DNA of 64,000 nt from Tiliqua scincoides (GCF_035046505.1 NC_089824.1:223652244-223716243); one strand, 5' to 3'; counted from the stretch's first letter, positions 43,967 to 55,220 are shown. Numbers and translations: made by a program. The notes: a model not told the origin generated them from the sequence alone.

Positions 43967-45852
43967 AGAACATAAGAACAGCCCCACTGGATCAGGCCAT
44001 AGGCCCATCTAGTCCAGCTTCCTGGATCTCACAGCGGCCCACCAAATGCCCCAGGGAGCACACCAGACAACAAGAAGACCTGCAAGGCCTCCTGGGAATT
44101 GTAGTTTAAGAACATAAGAACAGCCCCACTGGATCAGGCCATAGGCCCATCTAGTCCAGCTTCCTGCATCTCACAGCGGCCCACCAAATGCCCCAGGGAG
44201 CACACCAGACAACAAGAGACCTGCAAGGCTTCCTGGGAATTGTAGTTAAGAACATAAGAACAGCCCCACTGGATCAGGCCATAGGCCCATCTAGTCCAGC
44301 TTCCTCTATCTCACAGCGGCCCACCAAATTCCCCAGGGAGCACACCAGATAACAAGAGACCTGCAAGGCCTCCTGGGAATTGTAGTTAAGAACATAAGAA
44401 CAGCCCCACTGGATCAGGCCATAGGCCCATCTAGTCCAGCTTCCTGTATCTCACAGCGGCCCACCAAATGCCCCAGGGAGCACACCAGATAACAAGAGAC
44501 CTCATCCTGGTGCCCCCCTTGCATCTGGCCTTCTGACATAGCCCATTTCTAAAATCAGGAGGTTGCGCATACACATCATGGCTTGTACCCCGTAATGGAT
44601 TTTTCGTCCAGAAACTTGTCCAATCCCCTTTTAAAGGCGTCCAGGCTAGACGCCGTCACCACATCCTGTGGCAAGGAGTTCCACAGACCAACCGCACGCT
44701 GAGTAAAGAAATATTTTCTTTTGTCTGTCCTAACCCTCCCAACACTCAATTTTAGTGGATGTCCCCTGGTTCTGGTGTTATGTGAGAGTGTAAAGAGCAT
44801 CTCCCTATCCACTCTGTCCATCCCCTGCATAATTTTGTATGTCTCAATCATGTCCCCCATCAGGCATCTCGTTTCTAGGCTGAAGAGGCCCAAATGCTGT
44901 AGCATTTCCACATAAGGAAGGTGCCCCAGCCCAACAATCATCGTAGTTGCTCTCTTTTGCCCCTTTTCCATTTCCACTATGTCTTTTTTGAGATGTGGGG
45001 ACCACAACCGGACACAATACTCCAGGTGTGGCCTTACCATCGATTTGTACAACGGCATCATAATATTAGCCGTTTTGTTGTCAATACCCTTCCTAATGAT
45101 CCCAAGCATAGAATTGGCCTTCTTCACTGCTGCTGCACACTGGGTTGACACTTTCATTGACGTGTCCACCACCACCCCAAGATCTCTCTCCTGATCTGTC
45201 ACAGACAGCTCAGAGCCCATTAGCCTATATGTTAAGTTTTGATTTTTTGCCCCAATGTGCATGACTTTGCACTTACTGACATTGAAACGCATCTGCCATT
45301 TTGCTGCCCATTCTGCCAGTTTGGAGAGATCCTTCTGGAGCTCCTCACAATCACTTCTGGTCTTCACCACTCGGAAAAGTTTGGTGTCGTCTGCAAACTT
45401 AGCCACCTCACTGCTCAACCCTGTCTCCAGGTCATTTATGAAGAGGTTGAAAAGCACCGGTCCCAGGACAGATCCTTGGGGCACACTGCTTTTCACCTAT
45501 CTCCATTGTGAAAATTGCCCATTGACACCCACTCTCTGTTTCCTGGCCTCCAACCAGTTCTCAATCCACAAGAGGACCTGCCCTCTAATTCCCTGACTGT
45601 GGAGTTTTTTCCGTAGCCTTTGGTGAGGGACCATGTCGAACACCTTCTGAAAGTCCAGATATATAATTTCCACGGGTTCTCCCGCATCCACATGCCTGTT
45701 GACCTTTTCAAAGAATTCTAAAAGTTTTGTGAGGCAAGACTTACCCTTACAGAGGCCATGCTGATTCTCCCTCAGCAAGGCCTGTTCGTCTATGTGCTTT
45801 GAGATTCTATCTTTGATGAGGCATTCCACCATCTTACCTGGTATGGATGTTA

Positions 45853-45853
<1 letters not shown>
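43967..45853 (-). mobile_element. Young CR1 LINE with RT domain and 140-bp tandem 3' tail
   Basis: On the minus strand the element opens at PGKMVECLIKDRISKHID and carries RT motif A (YLDFQKVFDMVPH), motif B (VPQGSVLGPVLFNLFINDL) and motif C (KFADDTK). The 306-codon frame 44576-45496 continues unbroken to the C-terminus DEKSITGYKP; it is separated from the upstream frame by one TAG. The 3' UTR is then a tandem array, with junction motifs CTGGGAATTGTAGT at 44092, 44233 and 44373. It is 5'-truncated exactly at the (AAT)n tail of the L2 on its right. Confidence 0.95.
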
Positions 45854-45922
<69 letters not shown>

Positions 45923-46975
45923 CTTTATTTATATCCTGCCCTTCTCCCCGAAAGGGACCCAGGGCGGCTTACAACATGTTAAAAACATGTTAAAAACATA
46001 ATTTAACAGCGAATAAAAACGTATTAAAACACATTAACAGATACCATAAAAACAGTAGTCAGATAAAAAATCAGATAAAAAGAGCAAAACGCAGCAAATC
46101 ATAGAGGAATCAGGCCTGTAAAAATACTAAAAATATTAAAAGATATAGAAAAGATGTTAAAAAGGCCATAAACTCAGAAGGCTTCTTTAAACAAAAAGGT
46201 CTTCAGGCCTCGCCGAAAAGTCTCGAGAGAGAGAACTATTCTCGAGTCAAGGGGAAGGGAGTTCCATAACATTGGTGCCACTACTGAGAAGGCCCTATTT
46301 CTTGCCAGCGTCCCACGTACCTCCTTAGGCAGCAGCACTTGTAAAAAGGCCTTCTTTGATGACCTAAGAGGAGGAGCCGGATTGTATGGAAGCAGGCGAT
46401 CTCTGAGATACCCTGGCCCAGAGCAGTAATGGGCTTTAAAGGTCAAAACCAGCACCTTGAATTGGGCCCAGAAACGAATGGGCAGCCAATGCAGCCCCCG
46501 GGGAAGCGGGCTGACAGAGTCAAACCGCCTACCTCCAGTAATCACATGGGCCGCTGCATTCTGCACTATTTGCAGTTTCCGAACCGTCTTCAGGGGCAGC
46601 CCCACATAGAGCGCGTTACAGTAATCTAACCTCGATGTCACCGTGGCATGGATCACCGTGGCCAGGTCTGCACGATCCAAGTACGGCCGCAGCTGGCGCA
46701 CCAGCCGAAGCTGAGCGAAGGCCCCCCTAGCCACAACCACCACCTGGGAATCCAGGAGCAGCTGCAAGTCCAGGTGGACCCCCAAGCTGCGGACCTTCTC
46801 CTTCAGAGGGAGTGCAACCCCATTCAGAGCAAGCCAGTCCAGCACCTGCATCAAGGATTTCTGAACCAGGAGAGCCTCTGTCTTATACAGATTTAATTTC
46901 AGCTTATTAGCCCACATCCAGATCCTCACTGCTTCCAGACCGCGCTCCAGGCCCTCAACCGCCACCCTGGAGTCT
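45854..46975 (-). mobile_element. L2 LINE, 3' part, with (ATT)n tail
   Basis: A 263-codon frame (46174-46965, minus) encodes the L2 reverse-transcriptase C-terminus: WMWANKLKLNLYKTEALLVQ, LDYCNALYVGLP, LQIVQNAAAHVI, LHWLPIRFWAQFKVLVLTFK and LWNSLPLDSR. The 3' UTR ends in GTCCCTTTCGGGGAGAAGGG, CAGGATATAAATAAAG and an ATT microsatellite (45854-45917 on the plus strand as AAT). The N-terminal part and RT motifs A to C are missing (5'-truncation). The frame is open, so the copy is fairly young. Confidence 0.93.
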
Positions 46976-47530
46976 GGAGGAAAGGAGAGATAGAGCTGAC
47001 CAGCCCAGCCCCCTCTCCATGGAACATCTCACTGATCTGGGTTGGGCTGCTGGCCCCCGCCTCTCCTTGGACATGGCAGCCTGAAGAGTTCTCTCTCAAC
47101 ACATTCACGTGGCATGTAATGCACAATCTACTGACAGGTTTCCAATACAATCGCTTCTCTTTGTGCTCACCAGAGTTCCACCATCATTTTTTAGATTCCA
47201 CCATCATTTTTTGCTGGGCTGGCGTAACCTGTCGAAAAGCCTGCTTTGGAGAACCTCTGATTCTTTTCCTCAGTCCTCTTATTACAACCACCCACCACCT
47301 TTTCCATTCCCAAATTCTGAACTTCTTGAACAGCCAAATGCTGGAAGACTTTGATTCAGGAATGATTAGAGAGAGGATTAAATAAAGATTTTGGCTTAAA
47401 TACCCCAGAGTCCATCTGCAAGGACATAACACTGGCCTTAAAAAAAATCAGCTAATCTGATTTGTCTGAATCCATTATTGTACTTCAGTCTTCTCAAGGA
47501 CTTCTATGTCTACATCTGGAAAGTGACATT
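46976..47530. other. Unassigned DNA
   Basis: A short direct repeat TTCCACCATCATTTTTT(A/G) occurs at 47174-47216. No gene is seen. Confidence 0.35.
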
Positions 47531-47625
47531 AGCAGCACAATCCTGTGTATGTCTACTCAGAAGTAAGTCCCACTGAGTTCAATGAGGTTTACTCCCAAGA
47601 ACGTACGTACAGGATTTCAGCCTGA
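47531..47625. repeat. Palindromic foldback element
   Basis: CACAATCCTGTGTATGTCTA, CTCAGAAGTAAGTCCCACTG and AATGAGGTTTACTCCCAAGA form an imperfect hairpin. It is the same family as the cluster at 63048-63590. Confidence 0.65.
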
Positions 47626-48058
47626 GATTGATTTCAGTTTCTCCCTTGTATCCCAAAAGTCCTGTCTCCTTTCCCATAATGCCTTCCCTGGAAGTTTCCT
47701 AAAACAAATATGCATGGGGGGGGCACCTTGCCCAGATTTTGGGTTATCATTCTGTGAAAGGAAACCAATACTGCTTGATTCATCCTTTTCTTTATTTTCA
47801 GGACTGCATCATGAGGATGGTTGTCAAGAGGCTGCTGCTTTCTAAAAATGAGTCACTGGGCAGAAAAAAGGATTCCTGGGCAAGCGGGTCTGAGGCCTGG
47901 GTTGAGCCACAGAGGTGCCAACAGGAGGCACTGCCTGGCCAGCAGGTTCCTGCCCTCTCATCACTTGCGAGGATCAGCCCAGTGCATCCAGTAAGGAAGT
48001 ACATTGGGAAGTTAGACTGAAAGACTGCTGGACATTCCTTTAATGGTGAATTAATATG

Positions 48059-48064
48059 TTTATT
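48059..48064 (-). terminator. Candidate poly(A) signal of the GPCR gene
   Basis: AATAAA on the minus strand, about 510 bp after the GPCR stop codon, is the first canonical signal downstream in unique sequence. It would give a 3' UTR of about half a kilobase. Confidence 0.5.
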
Positions 48065-48573
48065 ACGTACACCAATGATTCCATGGGCCTCTCCAGCTAA
48101 CTGTATGCAAGCTTCGGCACTCCCAAGGGCGCTGCACGTTGACTGAGCAAATGAGGAAGGATCTTGACTGCATTCAGAAGTTGTGCAAAGCTGCCCTCAT
48201 ATTGACAGACTGGTTTCATGTCTTGCTAAAGACCTTGTGTCATACGTGCCAGGAATGTGGTCCCAACACACACGTGCTGCATCTCAGTAAACCACAGGGC
48301 CGTTTTTACTGCAGTGGAACAAGTTCCGGATTTGGGGGGAGGAGGTTCAGTCTGCTTCCCTCTTCTCTCACAAGCAATCTCTGTGCTAGAAATGAAAGGC
48401 CCTGGTGTAAAAGTGCAAAGAGATTTTCACTATTGCACAGACAGAGACACACACACAACTGCAATCTACAGCTACAGTCGTGTCCTGCAGGGTGGAGAGA
48501 GCACCACTCTTGCACCCAACTTGCTCAGACAGCAAGTGGCAATGATGATGCCTGCTGGGACTCCCCTGCCAGC

Positions 48574-49647
48574 TTACTGCTCTGTGCCAGACACAGTGTT
48601 TTCTCCATAGGAGGAGCCCTTCCTGGGACACAGCACGTGGAGCCACGGGACTCGCTTGAACGCCTGCAGACGGCAGCAGCGAATCTTGCACCACTCCGGC
48701 TGCCAGCCAAAGCGCTCCGCAGCAAAGTAGTACACCAGAGGATCGAGACAGGCATTGAGGCTGGTGAGTGCCATTGTGATGCGCCGGGCAACGTAGGTGG
48801 CACGGATGAGTGGGCAGCCTCCTAAGATACCCACACGGCCCAGTGTGTGGACAAGCTGCACCAGGTGATAGGGGGCAAAGCAGACCAGGAAGACCCCAAG
48901 AACCACCAGCACCGTCCGCAGCGCCTTGCGCTTCGCAGCCTGTGAGCCCGGCTGCATCGCTGGAGACGCCAGGAGTCGCCAGGCAATCAGGGAATAGCAG
49001 ACCCCAATCAGCACAAGGGGCAGCAGGAACCCAACCACAGCTGCAAAGATGCTGACTGAAGAGATGCGTCCCTTCCAGGATCCGGAAGAGAAGTTCTCAA
49101 GGCAGGCAGTGCGGCCATCGGGGAAGGGGCTGGTCAGGGGCCCACGGAGTGCCAGGTACAGGATGGCTCCCACCAACACGGCCCACACCACCACAGCAGC
49201 CACCACCCGATAGCGGAGCTGCCGGAACTGCAGGTGCCGCAGAGGGTGCACCACAGCCACGTAACGCTCCAGGCAGATGCAGGTCAGGAACAGGGAGCTG
49301 CCGTACAGGTTGGCAAAGAAGAGGCAGCCTGTGATCTTGCAGAGGGTCTCCCCAAAGACCCAGTCGTTGTGCAGCGCGTGGTAGGTGATGCGGAAGGGCA
49401 GAGTCAGCACAAAGAGCAGGTCTATGGTGGCCAGGTTCACCAGGAAGACGTTGGCCGGGGCCGTCGCTGATCTGGTCCGAAGGAAGTAGACCAGGACAAA
49501 CAGGTTCCCAGCCAGGCCGAGGACAAAGACGAGGCTGTAGACCACGGGGAAGAGGAGGTACTGGAAATCAGCACTCTCTGAGCAGTTGGAGAGGCTGCTG
49601 CTCCCATTCCACACAGGAGGCAGAGCTGAAGAGTTCCACGATGGCAA
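48574..49647 (-). CDS. P2Y / non-Edg LPA-receptor-like class A GPCR, main coding exon
   Basis: This exon encodes 357 of 362 residues of a seven-pass plasma-membrane receptor that would signal through G proteins. With the five residues of the upstream exon, N-glycosylation sequons lie at N10, N19 and N26. TM1 holds N53, TM2 has D81 in NLATIDLLFVLTLP, and C108 pairs with C187 in the second extracellular loop (TACLENFSSGSWKG). The DRY position reads ERY (132-134). TM6 carries FLVCFAPYH and TM7 DPLVY (307-311). C325, C329 and C330 are likely palmitoylation sites. The closest match by eye is the LPAR4/LPAR5/LPAR6 and P2Y group; the ligand is not known, and I give no symbol. The exon has no ATG before TM6, but it starts after a strong acceptor (CTCCTTCCTTTGCAG), so an upstream exon must supply the start. 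Confidence 0.93.
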   Translation of the reverse strand: MPSWNSSALPPVWNGSSSLSNCSESADFQYLLFPVVYSLVFVLGLAGNLFVLVYFLRTRSATAPANVFLVNLATIDLLFVLTLPFRITYHALHNDWVFGETLCKITGCLFFANLYGSSLFLTCICLERYVAVVHPLRHLQFRQLRYRVVAAVVVWAVLVGAILYLALRGPLTSPFPDGRTACLENFSSGSWKGRISSVSIFAAVVGFLLPLVLIGVCYSLIAWRLLASPAMQPGSQAAKRKALRTVLVVLGVFLVCFAPYHLVQLVHTLGRVGILGGCPLIRATYVARRITMALTSLNACLDPLVYYFAAERFGWQPEWCKIRCCRLQAFKRVPWLHVLCPRKGSSYGENTVSGTEQ

Positions 49648-50576
49648 CTGCAAAGGAAGGAGACTAGCAGTCAGGTTCACGCACAGTGGTCAGTCCTGCC
49701 CCCCAGACGCTTCCTCCCCCACACTATGTAGGACTCACACAAGAAGGCTCCTGAGTAAATAAGGCAGTCATGAGATGAAAGGTCCTCTCTGTGACCATTA
49801 GCTGGCTAAACACAGGGAACAGGTTTTAGGACTGAGGCAAACGGAAGCAGGGAGTGAGCTCTCCCCAGACTCCGCACTGAGTCAAGAAGGACTGCAGTCA
49901 GAGAGGGTCAAGGAGGCTGCCAAGTTTGCAGGTCACACACCCAATTACTCAGGGGGGTGAAAGCCAAGGAGGCTTGAAGGGCACCTCCAAAAGCCTCTCC
50001 AAGCCACAGTGGGGTAGGCCCCCTGCAAGTAAGTGCAGAGTGGTGCACGGAGGGCAAAAGAAATCCCAATTCCACACACAAGTCCGGGGGGGGGGAAGGG
50101 GAGCCTTAGCTACTGGCGACAAAACGGGAAAGAGTTCTTGGGGTGGAGTTGATGGTGCAATTAAAATGTCAACTCAGGGTGTGGTGGCCGTGAAAAAGCA
50201 AACTCCTTGAGAGGGATAAGGAGGAGGCACCCAATGCAGTGAGGCCTGGACAGAAGTCCATGACGACCACAGCCATATCTGAGACGCTGCATTCCGAAAC
50301 TGCAGGGCTGGAGGGAGCAGCCAGAGTGAGAGGGCGCTGCAGCTTCTCCCCAGGAGGGCTCTTTCCAAGCTCTCGCCACAGCAGCAGCCAGGCGACTCTT
50401 GCAGGCAGCCCTCGGTCTGTTTGCAGAAAGCCTGTCACTGCACTGTCTGGCCCAGGCCTGACCAATCTCTTTCCCACCTTTCCTCTTCAGGATTTACCAC
50501 CAAACATCTTGAATGAGTCACAAATGTCTCAACTGCACCCCCCCACACACACACACTGCACACTGAGCTGCCTTAC

Positions 50577-50645
50577 AGTGCTACCCTATGCATTTCCCCT
50601 CAGAAGTAAATCCCATTCTGTTCAGTGGCACTTCTTCCCAGGTAA
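50577..50645. repeat. Foldback element, partial
   Basis: CCCTATGCATTTCCCCTCAG, AAGTAAATCCCATTCTGTTC and a CTTCTTCCCAGG end belong to the family of 47531. It directly precedes the MITE at 50646. Confidence 0.5.
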
Positions 50646-50822
50646 GGCCCAAATCCTTACCAACTTTCCTGCACTGACACAGCTGTGGCCCGTGGGGCAT
50701 GTGCTGCATCCTGTAGTTGGTCAGTCATGGAGGCCTCCTCAAGGGAAGAGCATATTTGTACCCTGACCTTGGAGCTGCATTGTCCTGACCTCAGTACTGG
50801 AACACTGGTTAGTATTGCGCCC
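50646..50822. mobile_element. 177-bp PIF/Harbinger-like MITE, copy 2
   Basis: It has the same length and layout as 35232-35408 (GGCATGTGCTGCATCCTGTA, GAGCTGCATTG inside). The flank TAA is present on both sides (50643-50645, 50823-50825). The two copies differ at many positions, so neither insertion is recent. Confidence 0.75.
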
Positions 50823-51540
50823 TAAGTGTGTTCTGGACAGATCCCCCTTTTCCTGTTGGCCAGGTTATGCCCCCTTCTTTATTCTTTCCCTCCTTGGTTC
50901 TGTGAGGTCCTCACATTATAGCAAAGGACAACACGGACTCCGAGACCACCAGCTCCATCAGCCTCATGGCTGCCTCATGGCATCAGGACAAACTGATTTC
51001 CCTGAACGTTTGCTCACAAACTGGCCAGTGAAGACGCGACTTCTCTGGCCTGCTGCAGGCCACGTTTCTAAAGTCCTCTGGCCAAGCCTCAAACTCTTGT
51101 GTGTGTGTTGTTCCCCCCCCCCCCCGTCACACATCCTGGGAAGAAGAAGATAATCTCACTTCCCATTTCCATTGAACACAACTTTGTAATCCTTTCTCTG
51201 GGCTGTATTGACATGTTGTATTTGCCCTCTGTGAGTGCCGCCTCCCAGTAACCTCTGCATTGTGTACCAAAGTGTGCCTGCCACCTGTTGTGTCGTGCCT
51301 GCGTTCTGCACGTCTCTGATGTAAACCTCATTTCAAGTCAGGCATCCTCCCCCGCCCCACACCTCTGCTTGGCAACCATCCTGTGCCTGCAGTTTAGCCA
51401 AGCCTTCAAAGGGACCCAGTTCAGCCACATCCTGATAGGAGGAATTCCCTGGCCGTTCACACACCAAGCTGCACATTTACGTGGCAAAACAGAACCCCCA
51501 AGCCCTCCTGATCACTTGGATATCCCCACCCATTAGCCTG

Positions 51541-51930
51541 CCCTCTATGGAGAACTCGTGCAAGGAAAGCGCCCTACGGGTAGACCACAGCTGCGATACA
51601 AGGACATCTGCAAGAGGGATCTGAAGGCCTTAGGAGTGGACCTCAACAGGTGGGAAACCCTGGCCTCTGAGCGGCCCGCTTGGAGGCAGGCTGTGGAGCA
51701 TGGCCTTTCCCAGTTTGAAGAGACACTTTGCCAACAGGCTGAGGCTAAGAGGCAAAGAAGGAAAGCCCACAGCCAGGGAGACAGACCAGGGACACACTAC
51801 ACTTGCTCCCAGTGTGGAAGGGATTGTCACTCCCGAATCGGCCTTTTCAGCCACACTAGACGCTGTTCCAGAACCACCTTTCAGAGCGCGATACCAGAGT
51901 CTTTCAAGACTGAAGTTTGCCAACTTAGCC
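51541..51930 (+). mobile_element. LINE 3' scrap, same family as 4449-5830
   Basis: It encodes LYGELVQGKRPTGRPQLRYK, DICKRDLKALGVDLNRWETL and the zinc motif CSQCGRDCHSRIGLFSHTR. It is very close to 5439-5830 and here keeps the frame open. It is strongly 5'-truncated and lies in the GPCR intron. Confidence 0.9.
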
Positions 51931-52654
51931 TGCCCACAGTTTTGCATGTTGTAGCAACCCCTTAAAGAGCCAGGGATTTGGACCAGTCACTCCACCCTGC
52001 CACATCAGGACGGGCTTTCCACACACTGCTCAGAGGACTGCCAGACCCTGGCAAGGCAATTCTCTTCCTTGCACAGACAGATATACTTGAGCTCTCTCAC
52101 CTCCTCTCTGGGCCAGGCCTTCCCCTACACCCCTCCCATCTCTAGCTGCTTGAAGCTGGGTGGAGGAGCAGGGACTCCTGCAGCTTTCCCTCAACTTGCT
52201 CCTCTTCTGTACTCCTTAAACACACCACGCCACATGCGCTGCCATCAGCAGCAGGAGCTCCTTCTCTTTGGTGAAGGTTTTTGGGGCGAACTGGCTATTT
52301 CTTGCGTTTTGTGCACTTTCTTAAGAAAGCTGCAACCTCCTATTGGAAGTTGGTTCTCTCCACTCACCTTAGAAGGAAGGGGATCCTCTGCATGAGGTTG
52401 ATCTGGTCTAAGCTCTTTCTGTTGAACAGAGTGTGCTGTCTTCTCTCCCAAGCACTTGCTCTCCTCCCCCCCCCCCATACCATAAGGAGAGAGACATCTG
52501 CATGACTTTGCCAGCTCTCTCGGGAACAAGTGTGTACAGGCTGGCAGCCTTGGACTGCCAAACACCAGGACTGCCAAGGTGTGCCCTGTTCTCAGGTTCC
52601 AGTTCAGACCATTCCAGGCACTCAGACAAACCCCAGACTGAGAGGGCATGTGAA

Positions 52655-52850
52655 GGATAAAGTGGATATTGAGATGCTCTTTACACTCTCACATAACACC
52701 AGAGCCAGGGGACATCCACTAAAATTGAGTGTTGGGAGACAGGCGAAAGAAAATATTTCTTTACTCAGCGTGTGGTCAGTCATCTCCTGGCCGCTGTGAG
52801 ATCCAGGAAGCTGGACTAGATGGGCCAGTGGGGCTGGTCTTATGTTTCTT
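52655..52850 (+). repeat. CR1 LINE 3' scrap with internal deletion
   Basis: FTLSHNTRARGHPLKLSVG-encoding sequence jumps after TTTACTCAGCGTGTGGTCAG directly to CGCTGTGAGATCCAGGAAGC of the 3' UTR. Confidence 0.85.
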
Positions 52851-52893
52851 ATGGCAGAGGCAAAAGAAGCAGCAAATGCTCTGCAGGCACACA

Positions 52894-53770
52894 AATTATG
52901 CAGGGGATGGACAGAGTGGATAGGGAGATGCTCTTTACACTCTCACATAATACCAGAACCAGGGGGCATCCACTAAAATTGAGTGTTGGGCGGGTTAGGA
53001 CAGACAAAAGAAAATATTTCTTTACTCAGCGCGTGGTCGGTCTGTGGAACTCCTTGCCACAGGATGTGGTGCTGGCGTCTAGCCTAGACGCCTTTAAAAG
53101 GGGATTGGACGAGTTTCTGGAGGAAAAATCCATTACGGGGTACAAGCCATGATGTGTATGCGCAACCTCCTGATTTTAGAAATGGGCTATGTCAGAATGC
53201 CAGATGCAAGGGAGGGCACCAGGATGCAGGTCTCTTGCTGCATTGTGTGCTCCCTGGGGCATTTGGTGGGCCGCTGTGAGATACAGGAAGCTGGACTAGA
53301 TGGGCCTATGGCCTGATCCAGTGGGGCTGTTCTTATGTTCTTAACTACAATTCCCAGGAGGCCTTGCAGGTCTCTTGTTATCTGGTGTGCTCCCTGGGGC
53401 ATTTGGTGGGCCGCTGTGAGATACAGGAAGCTGGACTAGATGGGCCTATGGCCTGATCCAGCGGGGCTGTTCTTATGTTCTTAACTACAATTCCCAGGAA
53501 GCCTTGCAGGTCTCTTGTTATCTGGTGTGCTCCCTGGGGCATTTGGTGGGCCGCTGTGAGATACAGGAAGCTGGACTAGATGGGCCTATGGCCTGATCCA
53601 GTGGGGCTGTTCTTATGTTCTTAACTACAATTCCCAGGAGGCCTTGCAGGTCTCTTGTTATCTGGTGTGCTCCCTGGGGCATTTGGTGGGCTGCTGTGAG
53701 ATACAGGAAGCTGGACTAGATGGGCCTATGGCCTGATCCAGTGGGGCTGTTCTTATGTTCTTATGTTCTA
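52894..53770 (+). mobile_element. Young CR1 LINE 3' part with 140-bp tandem tail
   Basis: An open frame encodes MDRVDREMLFTLSHNTRTRG, KRKYFFTQRVVGLWNSLPQD and FLEEKSITGYKP. The 3' UTR then repeats, with ACTACAATTCCCAG at 53344, 53484 and 53624 (period 140), and ends TTCTTATGTTCTTATGTTC. It inserted in the GPCR intron, in antisense to the gene. Confidence 0.93.
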
Positions 53771-54099
53771 GAGTCCCAGCCCCGACCTCTGGCAACCACG
53801 GGAGGGGCCAGGACACCCTTCCTTGTGCCTGGAACCCTGGTGAGTGCTGCCACTCAAGTGTCCACAGCGCTGTGCTGGAGGGCCCGGGTCGTGAGCATCT
53901 TGAGTGCCACAAAACCTGCGGATAGGGGAGCCCAGACTCCCGGGCAGCGCCCAGTGCACCCAAGGACTGCAGAGCCTGAAGCTGGGTGAGGAGGTTCCAG
54001 GGCCAGCTGGGCACGACGAGGCTCCTGCCTACTTCGGGCGGACCGGCTGACTTGCACTGCATGTCTCTGGCCTTCACTGCTAGGTCCATTCAGTCTGCA

Positions 54100-55220
54100 G
54101 GACCCCCACCCTCGGCCTCTGCGTGGGGCTTGCTCTGACCCCACTGCGGCAAGTCTGAAGGGCCTGTGTCTCCTGGGGGGGGGGGGGCGGACAGCAGAGC
54201 TAGCCTTGGCACCGGCCAGCTGCACGGCTAGGCAAGGCGCCTCAGCAGCTCCTGGCTGGCAGAGCCAGGGCGGGCTCAGCCACGTGGCCCCACTCGGACC
54301 TCGGATCCTTTCGGGCTCGATGCCGACCCTCGCCCAGCCGGGGATCCCGGCGCTGCCCACGGGGTGAGCTGGAATGAGGGGCTGCCCGCCTCCCCCGCGC
54401 GCTGCCCCAGTCCAGCGGGACGGCAGAAAGCGGGTCCCTCCCGGGCCGTGCAGCGGGCAGCCCCCTCCATTCCCGCCCCGCCCCGCCCCTCCTCTCCCTC
54501 GGAAGGGGCTTCCTCCCCACGAGGCTCCCGGGTCCTCCCAGCCCAGCAGGACGCGGCACAGGTACCTGCGCGAGGTCCATGGGCTCCGTGCGCTTCCCCG
54601 GCGGCTGCTCGACAGGAGGGCGCCTCCCGCGCAGTGTCCGAGGCTCCCCGGCCGCACTCCGGGCACTGCGCGGCCGGGGAAACCCCGAGCGCTTCCCGGC
54701 AGAAGCTTCCCCTTTCGGGATGGCGCGGGGTCAGGGAAAGTCCCGGCCCGTCCCCGCAGGGGAAAGCGCAGGCCCCCCTCGGGGACTGCCGCGCGGGAGC
54801 GACAGTCCAGCTGCCACCGCCCCGTCTAGCTGGGCGCCCTCGCAGCCCCCCAGCAGACGGGCGTCCTCCCTGCAGCGAAGGAGAAGCCCGGAGGCCCGTC
54901 GCCGCACGGGCCTGGGGCCTGGCCCCCTGCCGCTGCGGAGGGCCGGGACCACTGCCGGGCTCTCCCCGGCGAAGCAAAACCCTCAACGCCCGCGGGCTGC
55001 GCCAGGAGGTGGGAGCCCTGCAGCCCAGAAGAGCCTCCGCCGGCAAGTCTTCCCGCTCTGCAGCACTAGCCCCACCTTGTCCTCCTGCAGGGTCGCCCTG
55101 TGCAGGCCGGCTGCGCCAGGCGTGCTGGAATGCCTGAGTGGGAGGCTTCTTCAGAGGACCCACAACCCACTTATTAGCCTGTCTGGTCCACAGAAGCAAC
55201 TTCTGATTTGCTTGCATGCA
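54100..55220 (-). promoter_or_regulatory. CpG island over the GPCR first exon
   Basis: The block is GC-rich and dense in CpG, with SP1-like CCCCGCCCC words near 54475-54488. It spans the five-codon first exon of the GPCR and about 640 bp upstream of its ATG, so it is the likely promoter and 5' UTR. Long frames of up to 313 codons on both strands are compositional. A TATA box is not seen. Confidence 0.7.
54566..54580 (-). CDS. GPCR first coding exon (five codons)
   Basis: ATGGACCTCGCGCAG encodes MDLAQ and is followed directly by a GTACCT splice donor. The reading phase is 0, which fits the main exon (48574-49647) that begins with the complete codon TTG after its acceptor. It lies in a CpG island. 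The joined product starts MDLAQLPSWNSS and has three sequons in the N-terminal tail. Choice of this exon rests on the ATG, phase, donor and island. No transcript is available, so another upstream ATG exon remains possible. The ATG context (GAGCCCATGG) is good. Confidence 0.7.

Larger units (their letters stand above)
49648..54565 (-). other. GPCR intron 1 (4.9 kb) with inserted repeats
   Basis: The intron runs from donor GTACCT (54565) to acceptor TTTGCAG (49648), phase 0. It contains a Harbinger-like MITE (50646), a LINE scrap (51541) and two CR1 pieces (52655-53770). The remainder (49700-50570, 50830-51540, 51935-52650, 53775-54100) shows no gene. Confidence 0.8.

Noticed and set aside
43967-44510. 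CRISPR-like or satellite array
   Set aside because: The 140-bp units have no short-repeat/unique-spacer structure and are CR1 3' UTR sequence.
48139-48825. 228-codon plus-strand frame
   Set aside because: It is antisense to the GPCR exon and its 3' UTR, with no domain.
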